Part shown: positions 41,024 to 49,559 of the stretch, piece by piece
How the letters are laid out: each line of letters begins with the position of its first letter
Position numbering within the stretch: position 1 is the stretch's first letter
NCBI RefSeq assembly: GCF_026242045.1
Contig: NZ_JAPJDO010000026.1
Span: 1-64,000, forward strand
DNA length: 64,000 bases
Reading direction: 5' to 3'
Source of the DNA: Mycobacterium pinniadriaticum
GTDB taxonomy: Bacteria; Actinomycetota; Actinomycetes; Mycobacteriales; Mycobacteriaceae
Program-made: the position numbers and the translations under genes
The notes under the pieces: model-generated
Database searches by the model: none
What the model saw: only the letters and a program-made list of their open reading frames with translations
Told to the model about the DNA's origin: nothing

Positions 41024-41446
41024 TCACTTGGTGAAGAACCCTTGGGCGTCCTGCCGGTGCAACAGAAAGATGCCGCCCATGATCAGCACCGACCCGACGA
41101 TGCCGGTGACCGCGAAGATCACCGCCTGCACGGTCTCCCGCTCGGTGCTGAACAAACTGGCCGCCGTGTATACCACGGTCGCCACCCCACCGCCGGTCAG
41201 CAACGTGCGGGTCCAGCGGTACCCGGACCGCATCAGGAACAGGAACGTGACGACCAGGGCGCCCATCGTCAACGCGGCCAGCACGCTGACACCGATCACC
41301 ATGATCGAAGAGTGCTTGCTCGCGGCGAAGTAGGCGTCCACGAGATAGCCGATCACCATCAACGGCAGGGCGGTCAGCCACAGCCAGAACCCGGTGTCGA
41401 CATCGGCTGGACGCGCGGGCGCCCCGGTTGGCGGCTGCTGGGTCAC
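41024..41446 (-). CDS. Four-helix membrane protein coupled to hemB
   Basis: A 140-residue membrane protein with four helices (about residues 20-40, 47-72, 80-100 and 111-130). The GTG at 41446 is chosen because it overlaps the hemB stop by GTGA and places the first helix correctly; the frame is open upstream inside hemB. Coupling to hemB suggests it is co-expressed with haem genes. It and the next protein share the same size and four-helix plan and may be distant paralogues. No known family was recognised. Confidence 0.68.
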   Translation of the reverse strand: MTQQPPTGAPARPADVDTGFWLWLTALPLMVIGYLVDAYFAASKHSSIMVIGVSVLAALTMGALVVTFLFLMRSGYRWTRTLLTGGGVATVVYTAASLFSTERETVQAVIFAVTGIVGSVLIMGGIFLLHRQDAQGFFTK

Positions 41447-42432
41447 GCGAGCCAGCCCGCGACGTCGGCCGCCCAATACGTCAGGACGATATCGGCGCCG
41501 GCACGCCGGATGCTGGTCAGCGATTCCAGCGCAGCGGCCCGACCGTCGATCCACCCGTTGGCCGCGGCGGCGCTGATCATCGCGTACTCCCCCGACACCT
41601 GGTAGGCGGCCACCGGGACCGGCGAGACGTCGGCGGCCGCGCGCACGACATCCAGGTAGGCCATGGCGGGTTTGACCATGATGATGTCGGCGCCCTCATC
41701 GAGGTCGAGGGCGATCTCGCGGAGAGCTTCCCGGGCGTTGCCGCTGTCCTGCTGATAGGTACGCCGATCACCCTGCAGACTCGAGGCCACCGCCTCGCGG
41801 AACGGGCCGTAGAACGCTGAGGCGAACTTGGCGGCATAGGCCAGGATCAGCACGTCGGTGAACCCCGCCGCGTCCAGTCCGTCGCGGATCGCCGCCACCT
41901 GGCCGTCCATCATGCCGCTGGGCCCGACCACGCGTGCACCTGATTCCGCTTGAGCCACGGCAAGTTTGACGTACTGAGAATTGGTCGCGTCGTTGTCGAC
42001 CCGGCCGCGCGAGTCGAGCACGCCACAGTGTCCGTGATCGGTGAACTCGTCGAGACAGGTGTCGGCCATCAACACGGCGTCATCGCCGAGGTCTTTGGTC
42101 AGGTCGCGCAGGGCGACGTTGAGGACGCCGTCCGGATCCACGCCGCAGGAGCCCATGGCGTCCTTGTCGGTCTCACGGGGCACCCCGAACAACATCAGCC
42201 CGCCGACACCAGCCTTGACGGCCTGCTCCGCCGCGCGCCGCAGCGACTCGCGGGTGTGCTGGTGCACACCCGGCATGGAAGCAATGGGCCGCGATTCCGA
42301 TATCCCGTCGGCAACGAACATGGGAAGAACCAGATGTCTGGGCTCCAAGGAGGTTTCGGCCACCATCCGACGCAACGCCGGGGTTGATCGCAGCCGACGC
42401 GGGCGCTGTCGTGGATAACCGGGCAAGGTCAT
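41443..42432 (-). CDS. hemB: Delta-aminolevulinic acid dehydratase (porphobilinogen synthase)
   Basis: A 329-residue enzyme that joins two 5-aminolevulinate molecules into porphobilinogen. The two active-site Lys lie in AYAAKFASAFYGP and IIMVKPAMAYLD. The metal-site segment is ADTCLDEFTDHGHCG (Cys126, Asp128, Cys136): the middle Cys of the zinc-type triad is Asp, so this form may use a different metal arrangement. Its ATG is at 42432, 15 bases after the hemD-fusion stop. It is followed by four small membrane proteins. Confidence 0.94.
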   Translation of the reverse strand: MTLPGYPRQRPRRLRSTPALRRMVAETSLEPRHLVLPMFVADGISESRPIASMPGVHQHTRESLRRAAEQAVKAGVGGLMLFGVPRETDKDAMGSCGVDPDGVLNVALRDLTKDLGDDAVLMADTCLDEFTDHGHCGVLDSRGRVDNDATNSQYVKLAVAQAESGARVVGPSGMMDGQVAAIRDGLDAAGFTDVLILAYAAKFASAFYGPFREAVASSLQGDRRTYQQDSGNAREALREIALDLDEGADIIMVKPAMAYLDVVRAAADVSPVPVAAYQVSGEYAMISAAAANGWIDGRAAALESLTSIRRAGADIVLTYWAADVAGWLA

Positions 42433-42447
42433 GCCTTCTGTTCGTCG

Positions 42448-44109
42448 CTAGCGGCGTCGGCTCTTCTTGCGCGGCGGCGGCAATGCACCTTCGGCACGCA
42501 GCCGCGCGGCATGCTCGGCCAGCGCATCGACCAGCGGACCGACCGCGGCCGTCTCGGGCTGAACATCCACCCGCAAGCCGAACTCGGCCGCCGTCTCCGC
42601 GGTCTTCGGTCCGATGCACGCCACGATCGTGCGGGCGTGCGGCTTGCCGGCGATGCCGACGAGATTGCGAACCGTGGAGCTGGAGGTGAAGCAGACCGCG
42701 TCGAAACCGCCGGTCTTGATCATCTCGCGGGTCTCCGCCGGCGGCGGTGCCGCGCGCACGGTGCGATACGCGGTGACATCCTCGATCTCCCAGCCACGGT
42801 CGCGCAGACCTTCGGCCAGCGTCTCGGTGGCGATATCGGCACGCGGCAGCAGCACCCGGTTGACCGGATCGAATATGTCGTCGTACTCCGGGAATTCGTC
42901 GAGCAGCCCCAGCGAGGACTGCTCGCCGGAGGGCACCAGCTCGGGGCTCACGCCGAAGGCGCGCACCCGGTCGGCGGTCGACTCACCCACGCAGGCGATC
43001 TTCACCCCGGAAAACGCCCGGGCGTCGAGCCCGAATTCGCCGAACTTCTCCCACACCGCGCGCACCGCGTTGGTCGAGGTGAACACTACCCATTGAAAGC
43101 GGCCGTCGACCAAACCCTTGACAGCCCTTTCCATCTGGGCCGGGCTGCGCGGCGGCTCGACGGCGATGGTGGGCACCTCGATGGGCAGCGCGCCGTGGCC
43201 GACCAGCCTGTCACTCATCTCGCCGGCCTGATCCTTGGTGCGCGGCACCAGGACGGTCCAGCCGTACAGGGCCCGGCTCTCCCACCAGTTCAGCTTGGCG
43301 CGGTGCGCCACGGTCTTGCCGACGGTGGCCACCAGGGTGCCGGTCAGCGGACCGGCCGGATCGCTGTTGCACGCCAGGGTGGCGCGGTCGGTCAGCCCCG
43401 CCAAGGTGGTCTCGACCGACCGCTGGGCACAGGTGGTGCCGTTCGACGTGACCACGCAGGGGGTGCCCTCGGCCAGGCCGTACTCGATCAGGGTGCGCGC
43501 CGCCTCCGGTAGGTGGGTGGCGTTGGCGGTCAGGATCAGCGGGCCGGGCGCGGCCGCCAGGGCCGCCCAGTCCACCTCGCCGCGCACATCGGCGACGGTA
43601 TGCGCCGACCCCAGCGGCAGGCCGGCATAGGTCGGCACCGCGCTGGTGGCGGGCAGCCCGGGAACGATCTCGAACTCGGCGTGGGCCCGGGCCACCGCGT
43701 TGACCTCGGTGATGACCGAGTCAATCGACAGCGGATCACCGGCGACCAGCCGCACCACGTCGAAGCCCGCCTTGGCCTCGGTGACCAAAGTCTTGGCCAC
43801 CTCGGCCGGGTCGCCGAGCGCCGGCCGGATATCCGGGCCGACGGAGACCACCGGAGGGGCGGTTTCGTCGTGTCCGTCCGCGGGACCGCCGTCGCGTGCC
43901 GGGGCGGGGCCGACCGCGGGCGGCAGGTCGGTGCCGACGACACCCAGCACGGCCTGCGGCACGTCCGGGTCGGTGAACACCAGAGCGGCATTGGCCAAAA
44001 CGGTACGGGCGCGCGTCGTCAACAGATTGGGGTCACCTGGCCCCGAGCCGACGAACGTGATGCGTCCCGGCTTCGCCTTACGTCCCCGACCGCTCACATG
44101 CCCAGTCAT
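42448..44109 (-). CDS. Bifunctional uroporphyrinogen-III C-methyltransferase / synthase
   Basis: A 553-residue fusion. The N-terminal SUMT part (about residues 14-265) has FVGSGPGDPNLLTTRA, VVRLVAGDPL and GLPATSAVPTYAGLPLG; the C-terminal HemD part (about 285-540) has VLVPRTKDQAGEMSDRL and FTSSSTVRNLVG. SUMT methylates uroporphyrinogen III toward sirohaem and cobalamin, and HemD makes it, so the fusion couples branch point to source. M. tuberculosis Rv0511 has this form. An acidic insert near residues 65-90 is longer than usual. It lies between hemC (4 bases upstream) and hemB. Confidence 0.9.
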   Translation of the reverse strand: MTGHVSGRGRKAKPGRITFVGSGPGDPNLLTTRARTVLANAALVFTDPDVPQAVLGVVGTDLPPAVGPAPARDGGPADGHDETAPPVVSVGPDIRPALGDPAEVAKTLVTEAKAGFDVVRLVAGDPLSIDSVITEVNAVARAHAEFEIVPGLPATSAVPTYAGLPLGSAHTVADVRGEVDWAALAAAPGPLILTANATHLPEAARTLIEYGLAEGTPCVVTSNGTTCAQRSVETTLAGLTDRATLACNSDPAGPLTGTLVATVGKTVAHRAKLNWWESRALYGWTVLVPRTKDQAGEMSDRLVGHGALPIEVPTIAVEPPRSPAQMERAVKGLVDGRFQWVVFTSTNAVRAVWEKFGEFGLDARAFSGVKIACVGESTADRVRAFGVSPELVPSGEQSSLGLLDEFPEYDDIFDPVNRVLLPRADIATETLAEGLRDRGWEIEDVTAYRTVRAAPPPAETREMIKTGGFDAVCFTSSSTVRNLVGIAGKPHARTIVACIGPKTAETAAEFGLRVDVQPETAAVGPLVDALAEHAARLRAEGALPPPRKKSRRR

Positions 44110-44113
44110 CGCT

Positions 44114-45073
44114 TCACTCCCGCTCTACTCCGCCTTCTTGTCCTTGCGGAGTCTGTGCCGACATGACCTCGCGCGCGCCGAGCTCGAACAACTCCGCGGC
44201 CACCGAGAGCCCCAGCTCTGCGGACCGGCCGGGTGATCCGATACCGGACGCGCGGATCACGTCGGATCCGTCTGCTGCCGCCACACATGCGCGCAGTGAC
44301 AACTCGTCGAAGACGCGGCCGTCGTCATCGATGGACTCGACCACTTCGGCGATCGCGCCCACCGGTGCGGAACAACCCGCCTCCAGTTCGGCCAGCAGGA
44401 CTCGCTCGGCGGTGACCGCGGCGCGGGTGTCGGGATCGTCCAACTCTCCCAACAGCGCCGCGAGCTCGGTGTCGCCGGCGCGGCACTCGACCGCGAGCGC
44501 ACCTTGAGCCGGCGCTGGCAACATCTGCACCGGCTCCAGCGTCTCGGTGACATCGCCGAGTCGTCCGAGACGGGCCAGGCCCGCCCGGGCAACCACGATG
44601 GCGTCGAGATCACCGCTGCTTACCCTGTTCAACCTGGTATCTAGGTTGCCTCTTAGGGGGCGGATTTCCAAACCGAGACCCAGTGCTCTAAGCTGTGCGG
44701 CCCGCCGCACGGAGCTCGTGCCGATCACCGACCCCGCCGGCAACTCCCCCAGCACCATCCCGTCGCGCGCGACCAGGGCGTCGCGGGCGTCCTCCCGGCG
44801 CGGGACCGCGGCGATCACGAAGCGCTCGTCGGGAGCCGTCGGCAAATCCTTGTACGAGTGCACCGCCATATCGACGCGGCCGTCGCCGATGGCTTCGCGC
44901 AGCGCGGCGGTGAACACCCCCACCCCGATCTCGGCGACCGGCTTGTCCGACCGATCACCCTCGGTGCTGATGATGACCAGTTCCGCGCGATGCCCGCGCT
45001 CGATGAGTTGGTCCCTGATGCTCCCGGCCTGCGTTGTCGCCAGCAGGCTGCCCCTGGTACCGATCCGGATCAC
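44114..45073 (-). CDS. hemC: Porphobilinogen deaminase (hydroxymethylbilane synthase)
   Basis: A 319-residue enzyme that polymerises four porphobilinogens. The N-terminus IRIGTRGSLLATTQAGSIRD is typical, and the dipyrromethane-cofactor Cys is in ELEAGCSAPVG near residue 242. I chose the GTG at 45073, which matches the family N-terminus; the TTG at 45094 adds seven residues and lies six bases from the hemA stop. The ribosome site is weak for either, so coupling to hemA is likely. It is followed by the hemD fusion after four bases. Confidence 0.92.
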   Translation of the reverse strand: MIRIGTRGSLLATTQAGSIRDQLIERGHRAELVIISTEGDRSDKPVAEIGVGVFTAALREAIGDGRVDMAVHSYKDLPTAPDERFVIAAVPRREDARDALVARDGMVLGELPAGSVIGTSSVRRAAQLRALGLGLEIRPLRGNLDTRLNRVSSGDLDAIVVARAGLARLGRLGDVTETLEPVQMLPAPAQGALAVECRAGDTELAALLGELDDPDTRAAVTAERVLLAELEAGCSAPVGAIAEVVESIDDDGRVFDELSLRACVAAADGSDVIRASGIGSPGRSAELGLSVAAELFELGAREVMSAQTPQGQEGGVERE

Positions 45074-45099
45074 GGCGTCTTTGCTGCCGGCCAACCGCG

Positions 45100-46467
45100 C
45101 TACCCGGTACCGTCGGTTCGGCCCTGATCGAATTCCGTTGCCCGCAGAGGCAATTCACCTGCGGCAAGGGCGTCGACGGCCTGTGGATCGAGTTCGAAGA
45201 GTTCCCGCAACGCCTCGGCGTAGCTGTCCCCACCGGGAGCGCTGGCCAGCTGCTTGACCCGTACCGTCGGGGCGTGCAGCAGCTTGTCGACCACCCGGCG
45301 GACGGTGCGGGCAACCTCGTCGCGCTGGGCGTTGTCCAAGCCCGGCAGCCGGTTGTCCAGCCGCAACAGCTCAGCCTCGACGACGTCGGCGGCGCGCTGG
45401 CGAAGCGCGGTGACGGTCGGCGTGACCTCGGACATCCGCTGGCCGGTCAGGTAACTGGCAACTTCGGCGGCGACGATCTGGCGGGCGGCTTCGGCGTCGG
45501 TGGCCGCGGCCCGGGCGGAGGGCTCCCGCTGCACCCGATCCATATCGATGACCGAGACACCGGGCAGTCCGGCAACGGCGGGGTCGACGTCGCGGGGCAT
45601 ACCGAGGTCGCAGAACACCAGCTCATCGGCGGTCTCGTCACGGCGGGTACTGGCCAGTGCGTGATGCACGTCGGCGAGCGACACCACCGGGCGGACCGCG
45701 CCGGTGCAGCTGACCACCACATTGGCGGCGGCCAGCGCGGCCGGCAACTCCTCCAGGGTCAGCGCCCGCGCGGTGGCTCCTTGCTGGCGGATGTTCTCGG
45801 CCAGCCGCTGCGCGCGGGGCAGGGAGCGATTGACGACGTCGATATGGGTGATCCCGGCCCGCAGCAGATGCGCGACCGACAGCCCACCCATCGATCCGGC
45901 ACCGACGACGGTCGCGTTGCGCCCAGCCAGGCCGGTCAGTCGAGTCCCGGCGATGTCGAGAGCCACCGACACCACGCTGGCACCGGCGGCGTCGATCGCC
46001 GTCTCGGAATGCACGCGCTTACCCACCGACAGGGCACGCTGAGCCAGGTCGTGCAGGACGCGGCCGACGGTCTTGTTCGTCTCGGCGTTGGCATACGCGC
46101 GGCGGACCTGGCCGAGTACCTGCTGCTCGCCGATCACCGCGCTGTCCAGGCCGCTGGCGACGGCGAAGAGATGCTCGACGGCCGCCTCGCTGTAGCGGAC
46201 GTAGGCGTACTTGGTCAGATCGCCCATCGACATCCCGGAGTGGTCGGCCAATACCTGGCCGATCGCCGACAGGCCGCCGTGGAAGGCGTCGACCACCGCG
46301 TACACCTCGACCCGGTTGCAGGTCGAGAGCACCATCGCCTCGGTCACCAGCGGCGACTGCAGCACCTGATCGATGATCTTGACCTGGTCGGAATCATCGG
46401 TCGACAACTGTTCGAGAACCGATACCGGAGCGCTGCGATGCGACACCCCGAAGAGCAGCACGCTCAC
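45100..46467 (-). CDS. hemA: Glutamyl-tRNA reductase
   Basis: A 455-residue NADPH enzyme that starts haem synthesis from glutamyl-tRNA. The catalytic Cys is Cys50 in LSTCNRVEVYA, the NADPH motif is VVGAGSMGG near residue 180, and the C-terminal dimerisation helices carry the HemA signature RMSEVTPTVTALRQRA. It is the first gene of hemA-hemC-hemD-hemB. A 107-base gap precedes it. hemL at 26.4 kb uses its product, so the haem pathway of this genome lies in two nearby blocks. Confidence 0.94.
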   Translation of the reverse strand: MSVLLFGVSHRSAPVSVLEQLSTDDSDQVKIIDQVLQSPLVTEAMVLSTCNRVEVYAVVDAFHGGLSAIGQVLADHSGMSMGDLTKYAYVRYSEAAVEHLFAVASGLDSAVIGEQQVLGQVRRAYANAETNKTVGRVLHDLAQRALSVGKRVHSETAIDAAGASVVSVALDIAGTRLTGLAGRNATVVGAGSMGGLSVAHLLRAGITHIDVVNRSLPRAQRLAENIRQQGATARALTLEELPAALAAANVVVSCTGAVRPVVSLADVHHALASTRRDETADELVFCDLGMPRDVDPAVAGLPGVSVIDMDRVQREPSARAAATDAEAARQIVAAEVASYLTGQRMSEVTPTVTALRQRAADVVEAELLRLDNRLPGLDNAQRDEVARTVRRVVDKLLHAPTVRVKQLASAPGGDSYAEALRELFELDPQAVDALAAGELPLRATEFDQGRTDGTG

Positions 46468-46497
46468 GGCACGATCACCTGGCCCGCTCCCTTGCTG

Positions 46498-46519
46498 TCA
46501 CGGAATGCTCCGTTAGTGA
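46498..46519 (-). promoter_or_regulatory. Dyad in the hemA upstream region
   Basis: ACGGAATGCTCCGT (46500-46513) is a perfect stem of five pairs with a four-base loop, and the flanking TCAC/GTGA bases extend the symmetry imperfectly. It sits about 30-45 bases before the hemA start, where a regulator or attenuator could act. No known haem- or iron-regulator consensus was matched. Confidence 0.3.
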
Positions 46520-46574
46520 AACTTACTTCCACGGTAAACGCTGCGCAGGCGGCTGGCCAAATTCCAGAGGTGAT

Positions 46575-46859
46575 TCACACTTCGTCATCGACGACCGGAC
46601 GGCCGGGTGCGAGATCGGCTCGTAACCGTTCGGCGTCGACATCCCAGTAACTGTGCTCGCGCCCGTCGAGGAGGACAACCGGTAGGCGGTCGCCGAATTC
46701 GGCGCGCAACGTGCTGTCACCGGCGGAGGCCGCCGCATCGACGTCGGTCACGGACAACTCGAATCCGAGCTCGGCGGCCAGCTCCACGAGCCGGTCATGG
46801 ACCTGCCGGCAGATGGTGCACCCGGCCCGGGTCAGCAACTCGACGTGTGCGCGGCTCAT
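46575..46859 (-). CDS. Glutaredoxin-like (DUF836) family protein (Rv0508-like)
   Basis: A 94-residue thioredoxin-fold protein. CTIC (Cys14 and Cys17) near the N-terminus, LPVVLLDGREHSY (cis-Pro strand) and a C-terminal acidic tail fit the glutaredoxin-like DUF836 family. The ATG at 46859 starts right at the first beta strand; the open frame upstream belongs to antisense of the HAD gene. It diverges from the HAD phosphatase gene and precedes hemA on the same strand, 107 bases away. It probably works in thiol redox control in the cytosol, with mycothiol or thioredoxin as partner; the partner is not shown. Confidence 0.8.
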   Translation of the reverse strand: MSRAHVELLTRAGCTICRQVHDRLVELAAELGFELSVTDVDAAASAGDSTLRAEFGDRLPVVLLDGREHSYWDVDAERLRADLAPGRPVVDDEV

Positions 46860-46889
46860 CCGACCCAGTGTCGCAGTTAGGGTTGACCC

Positions 46890-47828
46890 ATGAGTTCCGG
46901 GGACCACGATCAGGAGCTCGCAGGGGACGCCAGCGCCGAGCGGGCCCTCGACGAGTTGGTCGCCGAGCAGGCCAGCGCCGTGGCACGCGACGCCAGCATC
47001 GCCGCGCGGCGCGATCCGGAGCCGCAGCCCGCCGAGCCGGCGGCACCGCCGCCCGCCGACCTCACCGCGGCGGCGTTCTTCGACGTCGACAACACGCTGG
47101 TGCAGGGGTCCTCGCTGGTGCACTTCGGGCGCGGCCTGGCCGCCCGCAAGTACTTCACGTACGCCGACATGTGGAAGTTCGTCTACGCCCAGGCGAAGTT
47201 CCAGCTGACCGGGCGGGAGAACAGCGACGACGTGGCCGAGGGTCGTCGCAAGGCGCTGGCCTTCATCGAGGGTCGCTCGACCGCCGAGTTGATCGCGGTC
47301 GGCGAGGAGATCTACGACGACATCATCGCCGACAAGATCTGGCCCGGAACCCGGGCGCTGGCGCAGATGCACCTCGACGCCGGCCAGCAGGTGTGGCTGG
47401 TCACCGCGACGCCCTACGAGCTGGCCAGCACGATCGCCCGCCGGCTGGGCTTCACCGGTGCGCTGGGGACGATTGCGGAGTCCGAGGACGGGGTTTTCAC
47501 CGGCCGGCTGGTGGGCGACATCCTGCACGGCGTCGGCAAGGCCCATGCGGTACGGCAGTTGGCCATCCGCGAGGGGCTCAACCTCAAGCGCTGCACCGCC
47601 TATTCCGACAGCTACAACGACGTGCCCATGCTGTCTCTGGTCGGGACGGCGGTCGCCATCAACCCGGATGCCGACCTGCGCGAGTTGGCTCGCGAACGCG
47701 GCTGGGAGATCCGGGATTTCCGGACCGCGCGCAAGGCGGCCCGGATCGGGGTGCCCTCAGCGCTGGCGCTCGGGGCGATCGGCGGGGCGCTCGCCGCAGC
47801 CGTGTCGCGGCGACACGAACACCACTAA
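46890..47828 (+). CDS. HAD-IB family phosphatase (Rv0505c/SerB1-like)
   Basis: A 312-residue HAD hydrolase. A ~60-residue Ala/Glu-rich lead precedes motif I FFDVDNTLVQGSS (Asp nucleophile near residue 67), motif II TATPYELAS and motif IV YSDSYNDVPML. A hydrophobic segment near the C-terminus (GVPSALALGAIGGALAAAV) could anchor it. Proteins of this type are annotated phosphoserine phosphatase SerB1 in M. tuberculosis; the substrate could also be a phospholipid precursor. A TAGGGT -10 element (46878-46883) six bases from the ATG suggests a leaderless mRNA. M. tuberculosis has mmpS2-mmpL2 between this gene and Rv0508, which are absent here. Confidence 0.84.
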   Translation: MSSGDHDQELAGDASAERALDELVAEQASAVARDASIAARRDPEPQPAEPAAPPPADLTAAAFFDVDNTLVQGSSLVHFGRGLAARKYFTYADMWKFVYAQAKFQLTGRENSDDVAEGRRKALAFIEGRSTAELIAVGEEIYDDIIADKIWPGTRALAQMHLDAGQQVWLVTATPYELASTIARRLGFTGALGTIAESEDGVFTGRLVGDILHGVGKAHAVRQLAIREGLNLKRCTAYSDSYNDVPMLSLVGTAVAINPDADLRELARERGWEIRDFRTARKAARIGVPSALALGAIGGALAAAVSRRHEHH

Positions 47829-47851
47829 GGGGTTTGAGACCGCACTCTTCA

Positions 47852-47877
47852 GCGATGATTCGGCCCGATCGTCGCTC
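47852..47877 (+). terminator. Hairpin after the HAD phosphatase gene
   Basis: AGCGATGAT (47852-47860) pairs with ATCGTCGCT (47869-47877) as a nine-pair RNA stem, one pair being G-U, around an eight-base loop. It lies 24 bases past the HAD gene stop, a normal place for a mycobacterial terminator without a U tract. Confidence 0.4.
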
Positions 47878-47941
47878 TGAACGCGGCCTCAACGCGGCTC
47901 ACCCCCGCAATCACGCGCAACGCCGCTGATAGGCTCCCCGG

Positions 47942-48454
47942 GTGTCAATCGCCAGCGACATCATCGGGACCCACTATCGCTACCCGGACTACTACCTGGT
48001 CGGCCGGGAGAAGATCCGTGAGTACGCCAAGGCGATCCAGTCCGACGATCCGCTGCACTACAGCGAGGAAGCGGCCAAGGCCGCCGGCTACCCCGACGTG
48101 GTGGCGCCGCTGACCTTCATCGCGATCCCGGGCCGCCAAGTGCAATTGGACATCTTCCGCAACTTCGACGTCGGCATCAATATCGCCCGGGTCATTCACC
48201 GCGATCAGAAGCTGCTTTTCCACCGGCCGATCGTGGCGGGTGACAAATTGTTCTTCGATTCCTGGCTGGATTCGGTGATCGAATCGCACGGCACCGTCAT
48301 CAGTGAATTGCGCAGCGAAGTCACCGACGCCGACGGCAAACCGGTGATGACCACCGTCGTGACAATGATCGGTGAAGCCGCCGGCGACGAAGAGACAAGC
48401 GCTCAGGTGGCGGCGATCGCCGCGGCGGCACTGGGCAAGCAAACCGCGCGCTGA
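47942..48454 (+). CDS. MaoC/FAS1-like dehydratase domain protein (UPF0336, Rv0504c-like)
   Basis: A 170-residue hotdog protein close to the HadA/HadC subunits of the mycolic-acid (3R)-hydroxyacyl-ACP dehydratase. REKIREYAKAIQSDDPLHY and YPDVVAPLTFIAIPGRQVQLDI are the N-terminal MaoC strands and HRDQKLLFHRPIVAGDKLFF is the HadA-type segment. The MaoC catalytic Asp-His pair is not obvious, as in non-catalytic partner subunits. A TAGGCT -10 element at 47930-47935 lies six bases before the GTG at 47942, so it may be leaderless. It is not next to hadBC. Confidence 0.83.
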   Translation: MSIASDIIGTHYRYPDYYLVGREKIREYAKAIQSDDPLHYSEEAAKAAGYPDVVAPLTFIAIPGRQVQLDIFRNFDVGINIARVIHRDQKLLFHRPIVAGDKLFFDSWLDSVIESHGTVISELRSEVTDADGKPVMTTVVTMIGEAAGDEETSAQVAAIAAAALGKQTAR

Positions 48455-48464
48455 CCCGGACCGC

Positions 48465-49529
48465 TCAGCCCAAGAACATATTGCGACGCTTGGTCAGCAA
48501 CTGATACAGCGTCTGCTGAATGGTCTCGCGCACCTGGTCGGTGAGCTCGAAGGTGACCATTGGGTCGTCGGCCGCGGACTCGTCGTAGTCGGCTGTTTCG
48601 ATCGGCGTACCGAAGGCGATGTGCCACTTGGACGGAAGCGGCATCAGCCCCGCCGGGCCGGCCAACGGGAACAGCGGCGTGATCGGGAAGTACGGCAACC
48701 CGAACACCCGCGCGAGGAGCTTGACGTCGGCAATCATCGGATAGATCTCCTCGGAACCGACGATCGAGCACGGGATGATCGGCGCCTTGGTTTGCAGCGC
48801 CGCCGAGACGAACCCGCCGCGGCCGAATCGCTGCAGCTTGTAGCGATCCCGGAAGTGCTTGCCCAGACCCTTGTAGCCCTCGGGGAAGACCGCCGTCAGC
48901 TCCCCGCCGACGAGGAGCCGGTGGGCGTCGACGGTGGACGCCATCGTGTGACCGGCCTTGCGGGCGATCGGCCCCATCATCGGCATGTCGAACACCATGT
49001 CGGCCGCCAGCAACCGCAGATCCCGGTGCTCGGGGTGATGGTCGTGCACCGCCACCGACAACATCAACCCATCGAACGGCAACGTCCCCGCGTGGTTGGC
49101 GACCACCAGGCCGGCACCACTGGTGGGCAGATTCTCGATGCCACTGACCTCGACCCGGAACCAATTCTGGAAAAAGAAACGCAGCAAAGGCAGGACGAGC
49201 GCGTTGTTGAACATCGGGTCGAAACCGAATTCGTCGACCTCGTAATCACCGGTAAGACGTTTGGAAACGTAATCGGCGATCGCCGAAATACGTTGCGCCA
49301 GTTCATTGGGAGCCTCGTCACCGGGCGCAGTCGCGCCCGCGCCCCGGTGCGCGTCAATTTCCTTGACGACGGCGGCAATATCCTCCGCCGACGCGCGGGT
49401 GCCGGGATCAGCGAGCAGCGAGGGATGTCGGCGCGCGGCCTCGGCACGTTGAGCAGCCCGACGAGCGGCCGCTGCACGACTCGAATTCGAATGCAGCGGA
49501 ATCACTTTCGCTTTCGATTCACCCGCCAC
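48465..49529 (-). CDS. Lysophospholipid acyltransferase-family protein (Rv0502-like)
   Basis: A 354-residue protein with a ~90-residue basic, Ala-rich N-terminus and a PlsC-type acyltransferase domain. The catalytic His-Asp region reads VVANHAGTLPFDGLML near residue 150, a His-x6-Asp spacing that is longer than the usual x4. The substrate block FPEGYKGLGKHFRDRYK near 215 and APIIPCSIVG follow as expected. It probably acylates a lysophospholipid or glycerol phosphate at the inner membrane face. It lies 30 bases downstream of the SDR gene on the same strand and probably shares its transcript. Confidence 0.84.
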   Translation of the reverse strand: MAGESKAKVIPLHSNSSRAAAARRAAQRAEAARRHPSLLADPGTRASAEDIAAVVKEIDAHRGAGATAPGDEAPNELAQRISAIADYVSKRLTGDYEVDEFGFDPMFNNALVLPLLRFFFQNWFRVEVSGIENLPTSGAGLVVANHAGTLPFDGLMLSVAVHDHHPEHRDLRLLAADMVFDMPMMGPIARKAGHTMASTVDAHRLLVGGELTAVFPEGYKGLGKHFRDRYKLQRFGRGGFVSAALQTKAPIIPCSIVGSEEIYPMIADVKLLARVFGLPYFPITPLFPLAGPAGLMPLPSKWHIAFGTPIETADYDESAADDPMVTFELTDQVRETIQQTLYQLLTKRRNMFLG

Positions 49530-49559
49530 TTCAGTTACCTTCTCCCCACCATCGGCTCA

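Noticed and set aside
45034..46650. 538-codon plus-strand frame over hemA and hemC
   Set aside because: Antisense to hemA, with no recognisable domain.
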